DNA from: Massariosphaeria phaeospora
Taxonomy: Eukaryota; Ascomycota; Dothideomycetes; Pleosporales
DNA length: 64,000 nt
Direction of reading: 5' to 3'
NCBI GenBank assembly: GCA_011032825.1
Contig: JAADJZ010000017.1
Coordinates: 930,001-994,000, forward strand
The position numbers were made by a program, and so were the translations under genes. Position 1 is the first letter of the stretch. Each line of letters opens with the position of its first letter. This document shows, in pieces, positions 10,485 to 21,781 of the stretch. The notes under the pieces are model-generated. The model saw only the letters and a program-made list of their open reading frames with translations. It searched no databases and was not told the origin of the DNA.

Positions 10485-13037
10485 ATCCCACTGGCTAATC
10501 ATGACTGAACTCGACCTCTTCCTTAGAAGACTCCAGCGATGATGTGCTTGTCCCTACCATTACTGTTCTGTAAAGCTGGTGTTGAAGAAGTGAAGTCGAA
10601 GCTGTAGAGTTTTGCATTGGTGTAGGTTAGGATCGATATACCAACATAGATGGTTAAGATATGAATTCAAACTCCTCATTGCCCTCACCCATAGAGTGGT
10701 CATCGAGTGTGTGGAATCGTACGAGGCGATAAATTTCGTTTGCTTCCGATGGAGACGAATCATACGTGGTAACAAGACTCGAGTAGGGCATCGGCACGAG
10801 GAAGATGTAAGCGTCGGTGACGGTGATATACGATGGAAGAGAAGAGCCGAGCCCGAGTAGCGTAAGGGGACTGCGACGTGTGGTTGACGAATAGACTTGG
10901 ATTACTACTTTCGCTGTTAACAAGATAGACTTCAATGGGACCGCAAATTTGACTGAAAGAAGCGGAGTCTCGTCGAGGTGAAAGAGCTGATGCTTGGGAA
11001 ATCGAAGGACGTTCTCGGCGTGGGTTGGCAATAGTATGATGCCGTACAGAAAGCAAGCAGTATGAGAATATGACAGACAACGAAGTAGGCTTCGACACCG
11101 TGGGACTGCTGTCCAGAACCCGTGCCAGTCCCTAAGGAAAATGCATTCGTAACTGATTGAAGGTGGCTGTCAGAGCGTCCCGAGTTCTGTGGACCGTCCC
11201 TTGGGAAGAACGACGAAATAGTTTCGTGCTCTCGCGGTGCTAACCATCGGGTGACTGATCAGAGCAAGTCCGTAAACAGGTTGGGTTGAAGGAGATAGAA
11301 ACAGTAACGCTGAATGCTATGAGTCGAAAATAATAAAGGTTTGAGGATCATATCGATGCCTTAGCACTGAAGACTTCGTGGTAAGAGAATGCATTGCAGT
11401 CTGGTACTTGGTTGATAAAACAAATGTTAGTACCTGCGTTTGTAAACATCGAAGCTCGGTTAGAGATGCAGAGAGCACTGCCCGATACCTACCACCGACT
11501 TTACTCCTAAGGCTGTCGTTCGGGAGACGTTTGATATAATAGCGGCAACTTCTAGAATAACCCAAGGCAGCTGGTGATTGTATCTGTAGTATATGTGCTG
11601 CGTGAGACTCGAGAGATACCTCTGTTCCTTTTCACGACGGGGAGTATATGCCGAGGCTCATGTAGCCTTATCTAAAGAGATTTGTTAGTGTGAATGACTG
11701 CATCAGCTGAGATTTGATGGCTGGCACCCGCGTGACTCTTCAATCTCGGAGCCCACCCGCCGCATCCCGGCACTCTCGATGATTTCCCCTGGCGATCGGG
11801 TCGTGTCAGAGGCATCAAATGTCAGATCTGGAAGGGTGCAGATGGTGGCGGGTGGAAGTGATGCAAGGGGAGCGCTAAGGCGGGGCAAGGGAAGACGTCG
11901 GCATCGGCGGCCGGAGCCGAGAAACCCACTAGCCAGGAAAGAGCAGCCTACGTAGCACAACGACTTCCTCCAGCTCCACCGCCTCTGCTCTCGACGTCAA
12001 CACCACCAAATCTCGTCTCAGAGCGGTGCATAACAGTTCCTCCACTTCATCTTCCTCAGACGCGCCCCGCAGCCCTAGCTTCGATGGCGAACGCCTCAAA
12101 AAGCAAGACGGCGGCCCGAGTGCAGGACACGCGCCATGGCAATTTCGCTCGTTTCACGCCACGCACGCCTGGCGGAGAAACTTCACCCCACCATCCAAAC
12201 CACGCCGGCGCATCGTCAAATTCGCCTCGTTGGGAAGCGAGATGAACACAGGCGGCCGGGAATCTTACGCGCCCCACCAAGTGCAACCGGGTCTGCGGAA
12301 GGACGCGGGAAACCACGCTCGTAGCCCTCTTCGCCCTTCAGACGCACTCCCAAGTTCTTCATGACGACGTGGACTGACTCTCGTAGTGGTCCTCGGTGAG
12401 ACGCTACCAGAGAAACATGAAGGGTCGAATCGTGAGATTTAGGCCATGCCATCAAGAGTTTCGTCAGCGCATCATGTTTCGTTTGACGCCGAGGCGGTTC
12501 GTCGAGTCATGGCAATCAAGCTTGAAGCATCGCACCCGAGTTTCATCGTTCCCGTCATATCGTCTCTGATTCGTCCATCGCCGTCCCAAACGGATCGGTT
12601 CCAGGGATTCTGCATCCGTGCAATCCAGAACCTCGGGAACATTGTAGCATTTGCCTTAGCTCTGGGTCTACGCCAGCCTTCAACGGTCTGCCGCAACCCT
12701 GAGCTACTGCGACCTAGCGCCCTGTAGATAGATGACTTTGGCTTGGCTTACAGTAGTACAGACTAGAGACGCGGCGCCACACCTGTCAGTGGCATGCGGC
12801 GCTACTACTCACGATGTCGAAGCGAGATGGGAGAGCCTCCTGGCGTGCCTGGGTCGAGGAGAAGAGAGTATAAGACCCGCATGTTCCGCATCTGTTAGAA
12901 GGCACGCTTGAAGCTCACACTCTCTTTCACACGCTCATTCTGCAACTCTCGCTTTTCTATCCTCCCTTCGTCTCACCTTTTTACTCGTTTTTACCAAAGC
13001 TACTTCTTTCCAAAGCTACTTCCACCACTTCTTCAAA
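10485..13037. other. Long intergenic region, no convincing gene
   Basis: A partial duplicate of the last 32 or so bases of the hydrolase gene lies at about 10570-10606. One minus-strand frame at 10654-11031 (125 codons, acidic C-terminus) is the best coding candidate but matches nothing I recognise and lacks supporting structure. Frames at 12026-12727 look like chance. The last 170 bases form the promoter and leader of the AA9 gene. Confidence 0.5.
12869..12874 (+). promoter_or_regulatory. TATA box of the AA9 gene
   Basis: TATAAG in GAGAGTATAAGACC, 164 bases before the ATG. It is followed by a pyrimidine-rich CTCTCTTTCACACG leader, typical of strongly expressed, inducible fungal genes. Confidence 0.5.
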
Positions 13038-14051
13038 ATGAGAGCCTCCACCATCCTCGCCCTCGCCGCCGCTGGAGGTGCGCAACTTGCTGCTGCCCAC
13101 ACAACCGTTCAGGCTGTTTGGGTGAACGGCAAGGACCAAGGCACCAAGACCGGCATTCGATCGCCGCCCAACAACGACCCCATCAAGGATGTCACATCAG
13201 CTTCCATGACCTGCAATGTCGGTGGCACGAAAGCTGCTGCCCAGTCTATCTCCGTTGCTGGAGGTGACAAGATCACGCTCGAGTGGGCTCACGACACCCG
13301 TGGTGATGATATCATCGCATCGGTGAGCAAATCTGTATTGCCGTTATCTGAACCACATACTAATAGCGTCCAGAGCCACAACGGACCAGTCATGACCTAC
13401 ATTGCGCCGGCTGCTTCCAACGGCGAGGGCAACGTCTGGGTGAAGATCCAGGAGTCCGGCTACGCCAACGGCAAGTGGGCCGTCGAGAACCTGATTGCCA
13501 ACAAGGGCAAGTACGACCTCACGCTGCCCAAAATCGCCGCCGGCGATTACCTCCTCCGGTCCGAAATCATCGCTCTCCACGAGGGCAACCAGCTCGGCGG
13601 AGCTCAGTTCTACATGGAGTGTGTCCAGATCAAGGTTGGCGCTGGCGGCTCCACCACTCTCCCCGCAGGTGTTGCCATCCCAGGCGCGTACAAGGCCACC
13701 GATCCGGGTGTCCACTTCCAGTACTACAACGCTGAAGGATCGTCCTACATCGTTCCTGGACCCAAGCTCTGGGACGGCGCGTCCGGCGGTGCCGCTCCCG
13801 TTGCATCTGCTGCTCCCGCTTCATCTGCTAAGCCAGCTGCCACCTCCGCTGCTGCGTCCCCGGCTACACCCGCAAAGACCACCATGGCGACTGTCGTGAA
13901 GCCCGCCGCTACCTCTACCCCCGCCCCAGCTGCCGGCGGCAGCGCCGCCAAGTACGCACAGTGCGGCGGCAATAACTACTCCGGCGCCACCGCCTGCGCT
14001 TCCGGCTTGACCTGCAAGGTGCAGAACCCCTACTACTCGCAGTGCTTGTAG
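13038..14051 (+). CDS. AA9 lytic polysaccharide monooxygenase with C-terminal CBM1
   Basis: Copper enzyme that oxidatively cleaves cellulose; secreted. Exons 13038-13322 and 13374-14051. The 51-nt intron (GTGAGC..ACTAAT..CAG) is a multiple of three and reads through, so it is easily missed. The product is 320 residues. Signal peptide 1-20 ends AAA, leaving His21 as the mature N-terminus, the first arm of the histidine brace. His97 in SHNGPVMTY is the second copper ligand. His164, Gln174 (GAQFYMEC) and axial Tyr175 complete the active site. After residue 240 or so comes a linker of about 50 residues rich in Ala, Pro, Ser and Thr. A CBM1 follows, from about 289 to the end, with four cysteines (QCGG..CLYxQC pattern). 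All key residues are present. Confidence 0.95.
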   Translation: MRASTILALAAAGGAQLAAAHTTVQAVWVNGKDQGTKTGIRSPPNNDPIKDVTSASMTCNVGGTKAAAQSISVAGGDKITLEWAHDTRGDDIIASVSKSVLPLSEPHTNSVQSHNGPVMTYIAPAASNGEGNVWVKIQESGYANGKWAVENLIANKGKYDLTLPKIAAGDYLLRSEIIALHEGNQLGGAQFYMECVQIKVGAGGSTTLPAGVAIPGAYKATDPGVHFQYYNAEGSSYIVPGPKLWDGASGGAAPVASAAPASSAKPAATSAAASPATPAKTTMATVVKPAATSTPAPAAGGSAAKYAQCGGNNYSGATACASGLTCKVQNPYYSQCL

Positions 14052-15112
14052 ACGGCGGCCCTTGTCTTTCTCGAGCCTGAGCTCGAGCCGAGCACGCGTT
14101 TGCTCAGACGGTTGGTCGAGTCTCCGGAATCTCGACGACCTCTTTCTTATTGTTGGATTTGATGGAAGTACTTTCTAATGGGCTTGTTCCCACCTACTCT
14201 TGTTAGCGGTCTTCTCTAGGACTGCCTTCGCTTCAGTGTATATACAATACGCATTTCATGACGAATGGGATCGATTCAATAAAAATGGTTGTTTGGCCTT
14301 GCTGTGAGGTTGTTTTAAGGTTGTGTGCTTTGATCGTGCTTGGGTGTGTGTTGTCTGTGTGTTTGCATCCGCCTGTCAGAATCCTTTCTAGAACACCGCA
14401 ATCAAATCTGGGATAGGGTTGATGTTGGTAGGGTACTGTTCTAGATTGTTTCTCTCCGCCAAAACAAGAACAGGCTGTATTCAAATCCCGAAATGACTAG
14501 GTCTCAATTTGGGTTTGCCAATCTATTTGATAGTAACGCAAACGAAAGTCTATAAACGCTCGAAGCAACGTCGATACGGACTATCGGTCGGAACGAATAA
14601 ATAGGGTCTTAGGGAATATCGGATCGAGCATAACTTGGGCACGAACATATTAGACCTCTATATGCCTAATATCATTCGGGACCTCGCTGGTTTTGCTCAA
14701 GTTCCAAATTGTTCCGAGTGTTCCGGTTCGGTTCCGATTCCGGTCGTTTTTCCGACACCTGAAAGCTCCTTTTGACCGCTGGAAGCTCTCGGTAGGGAAA
14801 TCGGTGCGTAGTTGGATTTCCGGCACACGCGGGTTGCGAATCAGTACCTGACAGGACAGGCAAAACGCACTGCTTTCCAAAACAAGCACCTACTACAGCC
14901 ACCCTGCTGCTATCTTCACAACCGTTTACTCATGATTGACACATGCTCGGTATCTTGAGGCCTACACGGCGTATACGGCGCGGCACGGGTGCTCTCGGCG
15001 AAACGACCACGTGTTGTGTATGGTGCGTTGCGTGGGGGGTAACGAGAGCTGCTAGCAACATCATCACGTTTCTCGCACAGCGTGTCCATCAAACCAACGA
15101 AAAAACAACAGT
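14052..15112. other. Intergenic region between convergent AA9 and VPS51 genes
   Basis: AT-rich 3' flanks with several AATAAA-like runs near 14276-14284. No gene was seen; short frames on the minus strand at 14650-14900 look like chance. Confidence 0.55.
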
Positions 15113-16074
15113 TCAACTTTCGTCCGATTCAGCTTCTGATTCCGATTCGTCGTCTTCTTCGTCCTGCAAAATACCTTCACACTTCCGCCGCAGCTCCGCC
15201 ACGCCCGCAACCCCCTCCCACCGCTCTAACATCCTACGCACAGCCTCCCACTCCCCATCCGCCTCCTCATCCCGCTCCTGGTCGCGCAGCTCGTGCAGCC
15301 GCCGCGGCGTATCCAGCACCCAGCGCACCGTATCGCGCTCATTGTTCTTCCTCGCCGCATCGTCGCGCTCGCTGCCCTCCTGCGCGCCCTCGATGCGCAC
15401 GTCGATGCCCAGGCCCTGCGGCCCGGGCTTCTGCAGACTGAGACTCTGCATTGCGCTGGACAGACCCGCGGCCGTCTGCGCGATGTGTGCGATGGCGGGC
15501 CCGAGTGTGTGTGTGGCGGGGGTGAGCGGGTCCATGTTGGTGCGCATGCGGCGGATGGTGCTGGTGGCGGCGAGAAGCTTGGAGTAGTTGTCGTAGACGA
15601 GGGATTTGCGGTCGCTGTCGAGGGTGCGGATTTCTGGCGTGGGCGTTAGTATAGCTTGGCTTAGCAGCAAGTCCCCAGTCGCACTGCTAGGACAGGCATG
15701 TGCAGAGTAGTTGACTGATCAGGGCACGTACGCGATATCAGATCCGCCTCCACCCTCAACACGCCCTTCAAACCTTCCCGCGCCAGCAAGCCCTCGACAA
15801 AGGCCTCGGCGTTGAAAGCGGGCGTGTCGAGCTCCGGCAGCGTGTCGTCTTCGTCCGCGTCGAGGACATCGGTGCGGGTGGATTCTTCGGAGATTTTGGC
15901 GTCGGCGGTTTCCTTGGCGGCGGCGGCGGCTTTGAGGCCGTAGTAGTCGCGCAGGGCGGAGCGGTTGCGCCGCGTGGTTGTGGTCGTCGGGGGTCGCGCG
16001 GCGCTGTCGAAGGAGGTGCGGGTGGAGGAGGGGCTGCGGATCGAGGTGCTGGGGCGGGGCGAGGCGATGGACAT
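15113..16074 (-). CDS. VPS51: Vps51 subunit of the GARP/EARP tethering complexes
   Basis: Two exons: 16074-15732 and 15633-15113. The intron is GTACGT..CTAAC..CCAG (98 nt, phase 1). The product is 287 residues. The N-terminal third is disordered and Ser/Thr-rich, ending in RRNRSALRDYYGLK, the Vps51 signature. The core AFVEGLLAREGLKGVLRVEA, then QIRTLDSDRKSLVYDNYSKL and RRMRTNMDPLTP, is typical of the Vps51/Fat-free N-terminal domain that assembles with Vps52-54. The tail is highly acidic. GARP tethers endosome-derived vesicles at the trans-Golgi. The length is normal for fungal Vps51. It is divergent from RMI1 with 271 bases between the starts. Confidence 0.88.
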
Positions 16075-16345
16075 TTTGAGGGGGGTGGAGGGTGTTTGGT
16101 GGAGGGTGTTTGGCGGAGGGAGTGGGCTGTGGATTATTGTTGGTGGTGGGTGGTGAAGCTTGAGACGGGAAGTGGATGTGGTGGAGGTGCCCGCTGCTCG
16201 CCAAGAGATGTAGGGCTGGCGTCGATCCAACGTCACCCACTTCGGCGCGTTCACACTCGACCATGCACTACGCTGCCTCTAACGCACGGCGGTCAACTCA
16301 CCGCATGGCAGCGTCTACGCGTAGAACCGTCACTTAATCACCCCA

Positions 16346-17053
16346 ATGGCGGCCAACCTCCTCGCAGAGCTCACCCAGCACCTCCACGCCCGCCATCTCC
16401 ACCCCACCCCGGCCTGGCTACAAAGCTTCGCCTCAACCACGCGCCCCAACACGCCGCTCCCCGCCCTTAAACAAACCGCCCTCTTCCGCCTGCTCGCCAC
16501 CGACATCACCACTTCACTTTCTCCGCCCGCGTCCTCGCTCTTCCCCGCCGACATCTTCAACGCCCGCATCCAATCCCGGCATGTCGCCGGCCCGCTGGTC
16601 TGCCAAGTCCTCGACATCTCCGACATCGGCCACTCCAACTGGTCGCAGGTCGAATCCATCGAAGCCCACGAGCGCGGCGAGACGACCAAAGGCCGGGAGA
16701 TCGTGCGCATGGTGGATCGCGAGGACGAGAACGATCACAATGAGGCGGCGGCGGTCGGGCCGGTCATGGCTAGCAAGGGGCCCTTTAAGCTGCTCCTGCA
16801 GGACGCAAAGGGGATGAAGGTGTATGCGCTGGATTTGCGCGGACTTGAGGGGATTAACATGGGCATGAGCATGGGAACGAAGTTGGTGGTTAGGAATGTT
16901 GATGTTAGGAGGGCGGTGGTGATGCTGGAGCCGGGGGGCGTGCAGGTGCTAGGTGGGAAGATGGAGGCTTTGGATAAGGCGTGGAAGGCGGGCAGGAAGG
17001 AGAGGCTGGTGCGGGACGCGAGGGGGGTGGGGGAGGGCGGTGGTGATGGATGA
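16346..17053 (+). CDS. RMI1: RecQ-mediated genome instability protein 1 (Rmi1)
   Basis: Single exon, 235 residues. The N-terminal 65 or so residues form the helical region ending LLATDITTSL. The OB-fold follows, with PLVCQVLDISDIGHSNWSQ, GPFKLLLQDAKGMKVYALDL and GTKLVVRNVDVRRAVVMLEP, as in the DUF1767/Rmi1 family. It is a cofactor of the RecQ helicase-Top3 complex that dissolves double Holliday junctions in the nucleus. The C-terminus after the OB-fold is short and charged, as in other ascomycetes. ATG chosen as the first one, just after a cluster of stops; context CCCCAATGG. Confidence 0.85.
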   Translation: MAANLLAELTQHLHARHLHPTPAWLQSFASTTRPNTPLPALKQTALFRLLATDITTSLSPPASSLFPADIFNARIQSRHVAGPLVCQVLDISDIGHSNWSQVESIEAHERGETTKGREIVRMVDREDENDHNEAAAVGPVMASKGPFKLLLQDAKGMKVYALDLRGLEGINMGMSMGTKLVVRNVDVRRAVVMLEPGGVQVLGGKMEALDKAWKAGRKERLVRDARGVGEGGGDG

Positions 17054-17696
17054 ATCAACCCGGGAGGGTTTTCCAAAACTTCCTTATACATCCGCCTCCC
17101 CGTTGTATTCTTGATAACAGAGCGCATAGTGTACCACTAGCCAGGAAGAGAACAAGATCCAGGGCAGAAAGGCAATCGAGGAGGGAGACCTGGGTTCGAG
17201 GCGTGCCTTCTCTCCTCTGATGGCGTTGTCGCCGCGCTAGTCCGAAAGCGGTATAACTCGCTTCGGCGTCAGCTCATCTCGTCCCATCGCGATTCGGCTT
17301 CTCTCTCCACACGTCACTTCTACTTCCCACTCTTCTTCCTGTTTCCTTGACTTCTGTGAAACAATCGCTCCTGCATTATTTGCTTTTCGCCTTTCAGGTG
17401 CTATCGGTTGATGGACTGCGTGGCGTCTCGACTGGGCTGAGCTGAGGAGTTCAGCCTTGCGGCAAGAAAGAGGTGGGAGAAGACTGAGAAGTGCGTATGT
17501 CCTGTTGGCACTGTAAGTTCTCTGTTATTGGGTGCGGGGGAGGGTTCGGCTTGCTGGTTCTGTGCTAACGGGGATTTCGTGCTCAGGAGGTTGTTGCACT
17601 ACGCAAGATTTCGCGATATCCGTCGACGCATCTGAGTACGGTCACCTATTCATTGCTTCCGCGGCTGCCATTTCCACGTTCAAATTTCGGGCCGGT
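17054..17696 (+). other. Intergenic region and 5' leader of the HET gene, with probable leader intron
   Basis: A good intron signal lies at 17513-17586: GTAAGT donor, GTGCTAACGG branch site and GCTCAG acceptor. Splicing it leaves no in-frame ATG before 17697. Nothing else was seen. Confidence 0.5.
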
Positions 17697-20066
17697 ATGA
17701 CGACACCTAATTCAATGCCGCTCGGCTTCGCGCAAGGCTTCACTGAATTTCCAAATTTTCTTGTATATTCGATGCTAGCACCCAAGCCGCTAGAGAAGAA
17801 ACGCGACATCAAGACAGATGGTCATAACTGGATCAATTTTGATCTAACCACTAGGCGCACAACGCTCTGTGAGACCTGTGAGCTTTGGTGTCAAAGTGTG
17901 TCTCGAGTAACAAAGCCTAAGAAGCGCCAAAGCTCGTGGTGTCAGCAAGTTCTTTTTTGGTCTATGCACGAACTAGAGCTTTCTGCACGGAAACGATGCC
18001 AACTATGCCTGAAGGTTTGGAACGGTTTCCAAGCCAGGGGAAATATCAATCTATCTGCACGCGTTGTTCTTCGTTTGGAGGTTTGGAACTTGGACTATGG
18101 GTACACCACTATGAGCAATCGTGAAATATGGGGAATGGAGTCTTTTGAGTCTTTCAATTCCAGTCCAGGCTGCATTCGCGTTGCTTACACGGACAGAGAC
18201 GATGGTCAAACGTGTACGAGCACCTTCTGGATAAACATCGGTCACCTTGCACTAAGAGAAGACCGCGACTTACGCGCATATCTACGAAATTCGTCCCAAA
18301 TGGACGACTCGCACACGGGATCGGAAAGTAGCTTCATCATGGCATCGTTCTGGATCAACACCTGTATACGTGAGCATACTATATGTGGTGAGCAGACCAA
18401 GTCTACGCTTCTTCCCTCGAGGGTTGTCGATTTGGGCAATCCATCTATCATTGAACCATTTATCCGACTGTTTGAGCCCAAAGCCGGGGATAGAGGAGCG
18501 TATGTGACACTCAGTCATTGTTGGGGATCAGGATTGACGATCCTCAAAACAGAGAACTCCACACTCCAGGACAGAAAGAGAGGCATAGATTTCGATAGCC
18601 TACCGAAAACCTTCCAAGACGCGGTTATGATTACCCGCAAGCTCGGAGTGAGATACCTTTGGATCGATAGCCTTTGCATCATTCAGGACTGCACCTCGGA
18701 CTGGGAGAAAGAATCCCCGAAGATGTGCGACATATATCAGAATGCTTTGTTCACTATCTCTGCAACGCATGCTACTGATAGTACTGAAGGTTGTTTCCGG
18801 CCTAGGGAAGGGAATGTTGTGCGCCCGACCGAGCTGTCGATCAACGTTAGCTTCTGGGACACCTCCAAGAAAACCGTCTTTCTATACTTCGCTCCCCTAC
18901 ACGATTATTTCGGGATTGGGGAGGGGGAGTCCGATTTCGAAGAGAAAGCGAAGCCCCTCGAGAGCCGTGCGTGGGTACTGCAAGAGAGCGTCCTTTCCCG
19001 GAGGACGTTATCTTACACAGGCAATGGGCTAGAATGGGCATGTCAGCAATCCCATTGCGCGGAAACATGGCCGGATAGAACTGCTCGCTCTAACTTCAAG
19101 CACCATGCAACACGATTCGCCAGTGGTAGGAAACATCCTGCCGGTAAGGACACGCGCACGACTCACCTCGAAAGATGGAACGAGTGGGAGGCCTGGCAAA
19201 ATTTACTCTACGACTACACTTCTCGGAAACTCACGTACAGTAAAGACAGACTGGCTGCAATACGGGGCGTTGCTGAAGCCTATCGCCAAGCCTTAGGCAT
19301 CACCTATCTTGCAGGTCTCTGGAAGGAATTCCTGATCTATGATCTTTGCTGGAAAGCTGAAGGGCTAGGAACAGGTAACATCGACCACAACCCATACAGA
19401 GACGAATTTCCTCTAGCTCCTTCATGGTCCTGGGCGTCCACAAATGGCGTCATTAAGAACAATGTTGCGATGGTTCATCGCATAAGCCGCGCACGTGTGC
19501 CTCCGATACCACTCGCTATACTAAGGCACGTGGACCTGGAGGCAGTAAGCGCCAGCCAACTTGGCAGCATTGTAATCACGGGCTATACCCGGGACGTCAA
19601 AATAACCACAAGTGGTTTCTCTTTCTACTTGTACGACCTCGAAGACCGCTATCTCGAAGCATCCTTGAACCTCGACCAGGAGCTGCCACTGCCCTGCCAG
19701 ATGACCTTCTTGCTGCTCGTCAACAGCTATCCGGCTCAATTGCCCCACACACATGCGGGGGGAATGGCGCTTCTCTGTATGGCTATCATGCCTTGCGCGG
19801 AAACTGGTTACTATAAAAGAGTTGGGATGGCTCGCATGGGAGTTAACGACTGGCTTAGCAACAAAGACGCGGGCGGGGTGTGGCCTGCTAGTTGGGCGGG
19901 CAGGCGTGCTAATAGCTTTGCACGGTGGCAAGTCAGACGCGGTATTAGGCCAAGGTTGCATTGGGAGAACTTCGTACAGGCTGGGTGGGGGACGGATGTG
20001 CCGCGGTTGTCGCCGGAGCAGATGGCGCCGGGCAAGATTCACTGGGAAACGGTGACGATTGTGTAG
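17697..20066 (+). CDS. HET (heterokaryon incompatibility) domain protein
   Basis: Single open exon, 789 residues from the ATG at 17697. The frame is open 55 codons further up, but that part follows a likely leader intron. The N-terminus has a Cys motif (LCETCELWC). The HET domain runs from about residue 267 to 420 with its hallmarks: AYVTLSHCWGSG, LPKTFQDAVMITRKLGVRYLW, then IDSLCIIQD and MCDIYQNALFTISA. RAWVLQESVLSRRTLSY follows. The remaining 300 residues have no recognisable repeat or NTPase domain, so this is the HET-plus-unknown type. HET domains trigger regulated cell death after non-self recognition in fungal fusions. The gene sits beside the BTB array. No damage was seen. Confidence 0.9.
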   Translation: MTTPNSMPLGFAQGFTEFPNFLVYSMLAPKPLEKKRDIKTDGHNWINFDLTTRRTTLCETCELWCQSVSRVTKPKKRQSSWCQQVLFWSMHELELSARKRCQLCLKVWNGFQARGNINLSARVVLRLEVWNLDYGYTTMSNREIWGMESFESFNSSPGCIRVAYTDRDDGQTCTSTFWINIGHLALREDRDLRAYLRNSSQMDDSHTGSESSFIMASFWINTCIREHTICGEQTKSTLLPSRVVDLGNPSIIEPFIRLFEPKAGDRGAYVTLSHCWGSGLTILKTENSTLQDRKRGIDFDSLPKTFQDAVMITRKLGVRYLWIDSLCIIQDCTSDWEKESPKMCDIYQNALFTISATHATDSTEGCFRPREGNVVRPTELSINVSFWDTSKKTVFLYFAPLHDYFGIGEGESDFEEKAKPLESRAWVLQESVLSRRTLSYTGNGLEWACQQSHCAETWPDRTARSNFKHHATRFASGRKHPAGKDTRTTHLERWNEWEAWQNLLYDYTSRKLTYSKDRLAAIRGVAEAYRQALGITYLAGLWKEFLIYDLCWKAEGLGTGNIDHNPYRDEFPLAPSWSWASTNGVIKNNVAMVHRISRARVPPIPLAILRHVDLEAVSASQLGSIVITGYTRDVKITTSGFSFYLYDLEDRYLEASLNLDQELPLPCQMTFLLLVNSYPAQLPHTHAGGMALLCMAIMPCAETGYYKRVGMARMGVNDWLSNKDAGGVWPASWAGRRANSFARWQVRRGIRPRLHWENFVQAGWGTDVPRLSPEQMAPGKIHWETVTIV

Positions 20067-20463
20067 GAGAGGTGGGCACGACATGGAGAACGAGGGAGCT
20101 GTCTATGAGAGGTATCGAGGGTTTAAGTAAGAGAGGGAAGTTGGAAATTAGTGTGGGGCGGGCGGCCTGTGTTACCTGGGCGATGGTGTTATTGGGCCCA
20201 GCTTTGAGAGAGAGGTATGATTTTACTACTTGGGACAGGGGTTCTCACTGAAGTTTCTCGCTAACGTCGTTCTTTCACTGCAGTTTGTGGGGAAAATTCC
20301 TCTGTGGCGACACGTGCCAAGATCGCTGCAGCGCTTGGGTCCTTATATTCCGCCCTGACCTCGCGATGCGTGTAGATATGCGCTTTGGTACCCCACCCAG
20401 TTATATCTAACCATTACCACGATCGGACAGCCATTCAGTCACGGTGTCGACATCCCCGCCGCC
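20067..20463. other. Intergenic region and promoter of the first complete BTB gene
   Basis: A TATA-like CCTTATATTCC lies near 20341-20351, about 120 bases before the ATG. Nothing else was seen. Confidence 0.45.
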
Positions 20464-21235
20464 ATGGCCAAATTCACGGATCTGCGAACGGCAGAGCAAC
20501 ATGCTGCAAGGCAAGCGTCCCTATTGCCGACCTATTTCTCTCGCTAATCACATATGCATGCATAGTTGGCTCGACTCTCCAATCATCAAGATCTGCGTAG
20601 CTGCCGAAAGCTTTGAGCACTGCAAGATGTTCTACGTGCACAGCGGACTTATCTGTGCCCGCTCGCTATACTTCCGGACCACGATGAACGGCCGATGGCT
20701 CGAGGCCGATGAGCAAGCTGTCAGCCTGCCTGAAGACGACCCTGCTGTTGTCGCAACCTACCTCGGTCTTCTATACACCAATCGACTCCACCTGCCGCAG
20801 ACCATTCATTCACAATACAACTGGCTTATTCGGCTATACGTTTTCGCCGAGAGGATGATGGATACGGAATCGAAGAACATCGTCGTACAAGCTATGATGG
20901 CACGCGCAAAGGAGGGCTATTGTCCTCCCTCCAACGCTATCTCGACTCTCTATGACGGCACGCCTGAGACTAGTCTTGCCCGAAATCTCTTCGTCGTCAT
21001 CCGCTATTTGTGCTTCAAGACCCATGATTCGCACGACTCGACAGTGTGGTGGAACAAGGAACTGCCGGGCGACTTTCTCTTTGAGCTAGGTGCGAAGATC
21101 CTCAAGGAACTAGCTCTAAAGCCGAAGGGCACGGACAGGTTGCTTTTGGATGATCATTCGCTGTATATGGAGGCGGAAATGACAGAGGAAGCCAATACTG
21201 AGCAAGACAAGGCTGAGGTCGCGCACACGACATAA
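20464..21235 (+). CDS. BTB/POZ domain protein, paralog 1
   Basis: Exons 20464-20510 (47 nt) and 20566-21235; 238 residues. The intron 20511-20565 is of GC-AG type: AAG|GCAAGC donor, GCTAATCAC branch, CATAG acceptor. Splicing restores SWLDSPIIKICVA, the first beta-strand of the BTB fold. MFYVHSGLICARSLYFRTTM and LPEDDPAVVATYLGLLYT follow. The second half has RLYVFAERMMDTESKN, a TLYDGTPE motif (IIYEGT in paralogs) and LPGDFLFELGAKI. Length and layout match the paralogs at 21782, 23451, 30779, 32306 and 33349. The likely role is dimerisation and partner binding; the partner is unknown. Confidence 0.85.
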
Positions 21236-21781
21236 GGCTACTGAAGCTTGAGGACTGGAGTACAACCCCCTCAATGCTTCCTTCGCACTGGAACTAACCC
21301 GTCTTTAGGCCCACTGAACGGTAACGTCCATTATTTGCATTCCAATAACGAGATACTGGAACTCATGCGCACTCCATAAGGATGTAGAACGAGGGAGGAT
21401 TTGGGAAATGCATCACAAGGCCTTAGTCCTATTAGGCGACAGTTGATTAATGGTTGACCGGCAGGGAAAACTCTCCTACACCTATAGAGGGATCGAAAAA
21501 CGTGTAGAAATTTGGCGTTTCAAAATGTATATCAAGAGCGAGCTACGGGTGGGCTGCTCGGGCCGAGGCTGCACCTCCGCGTTTCCTTTCCCACTGTTAC
21601 TTTCCATTGGCTGAGAAGTATTCTTTCACTTGAGACAGATAAGTCTTGGCACCGACGCTCGGACCGGTCTTCGCTAGGTATATATGGTCAACCATTTAGG
21701 TAGAAGACGTTTTTCTTCCTGCCACAACCACCACACCACCGCTACCTTCTTCGCCCGCGATCTACGACGCGACCAACCAGT
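21236..21781. other. Intergenic region between BTB paralogs 1 and 2
   Basis: No gene. A TATA element (TATATA, 21679-21684) lies about 100 bases before the next ATG. Confidence 0.5.
21679..21684 (+). promoter_or_regulatory. TATA box of BTB paralog 2
   Basis: GGTATATATGG about 100 bases upstream of the ATG at 21782, followed by a pyrimidine-rich leader. Confidence 0.45.

Noticed and set aside
10654..11031. 125-codon minus-strand frame after the serine hydrolase
   Set aside because: Plausible composition but no homology I can name and no transcription signal; not called.
15719..16264. Second long minus-strand frame over VPS51 exon 1, with Arg/Pro-rich translation
   Set aside because: It is an out-of-frame shadow of VPS51 exon 1 in GC-rich DNA.
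17180..17205. GGGTTCGAG motif resembling a tRNA T-loop
   Set aside because: The flanking bases do not form a T stem and no acceptor or anticodon stem was found.
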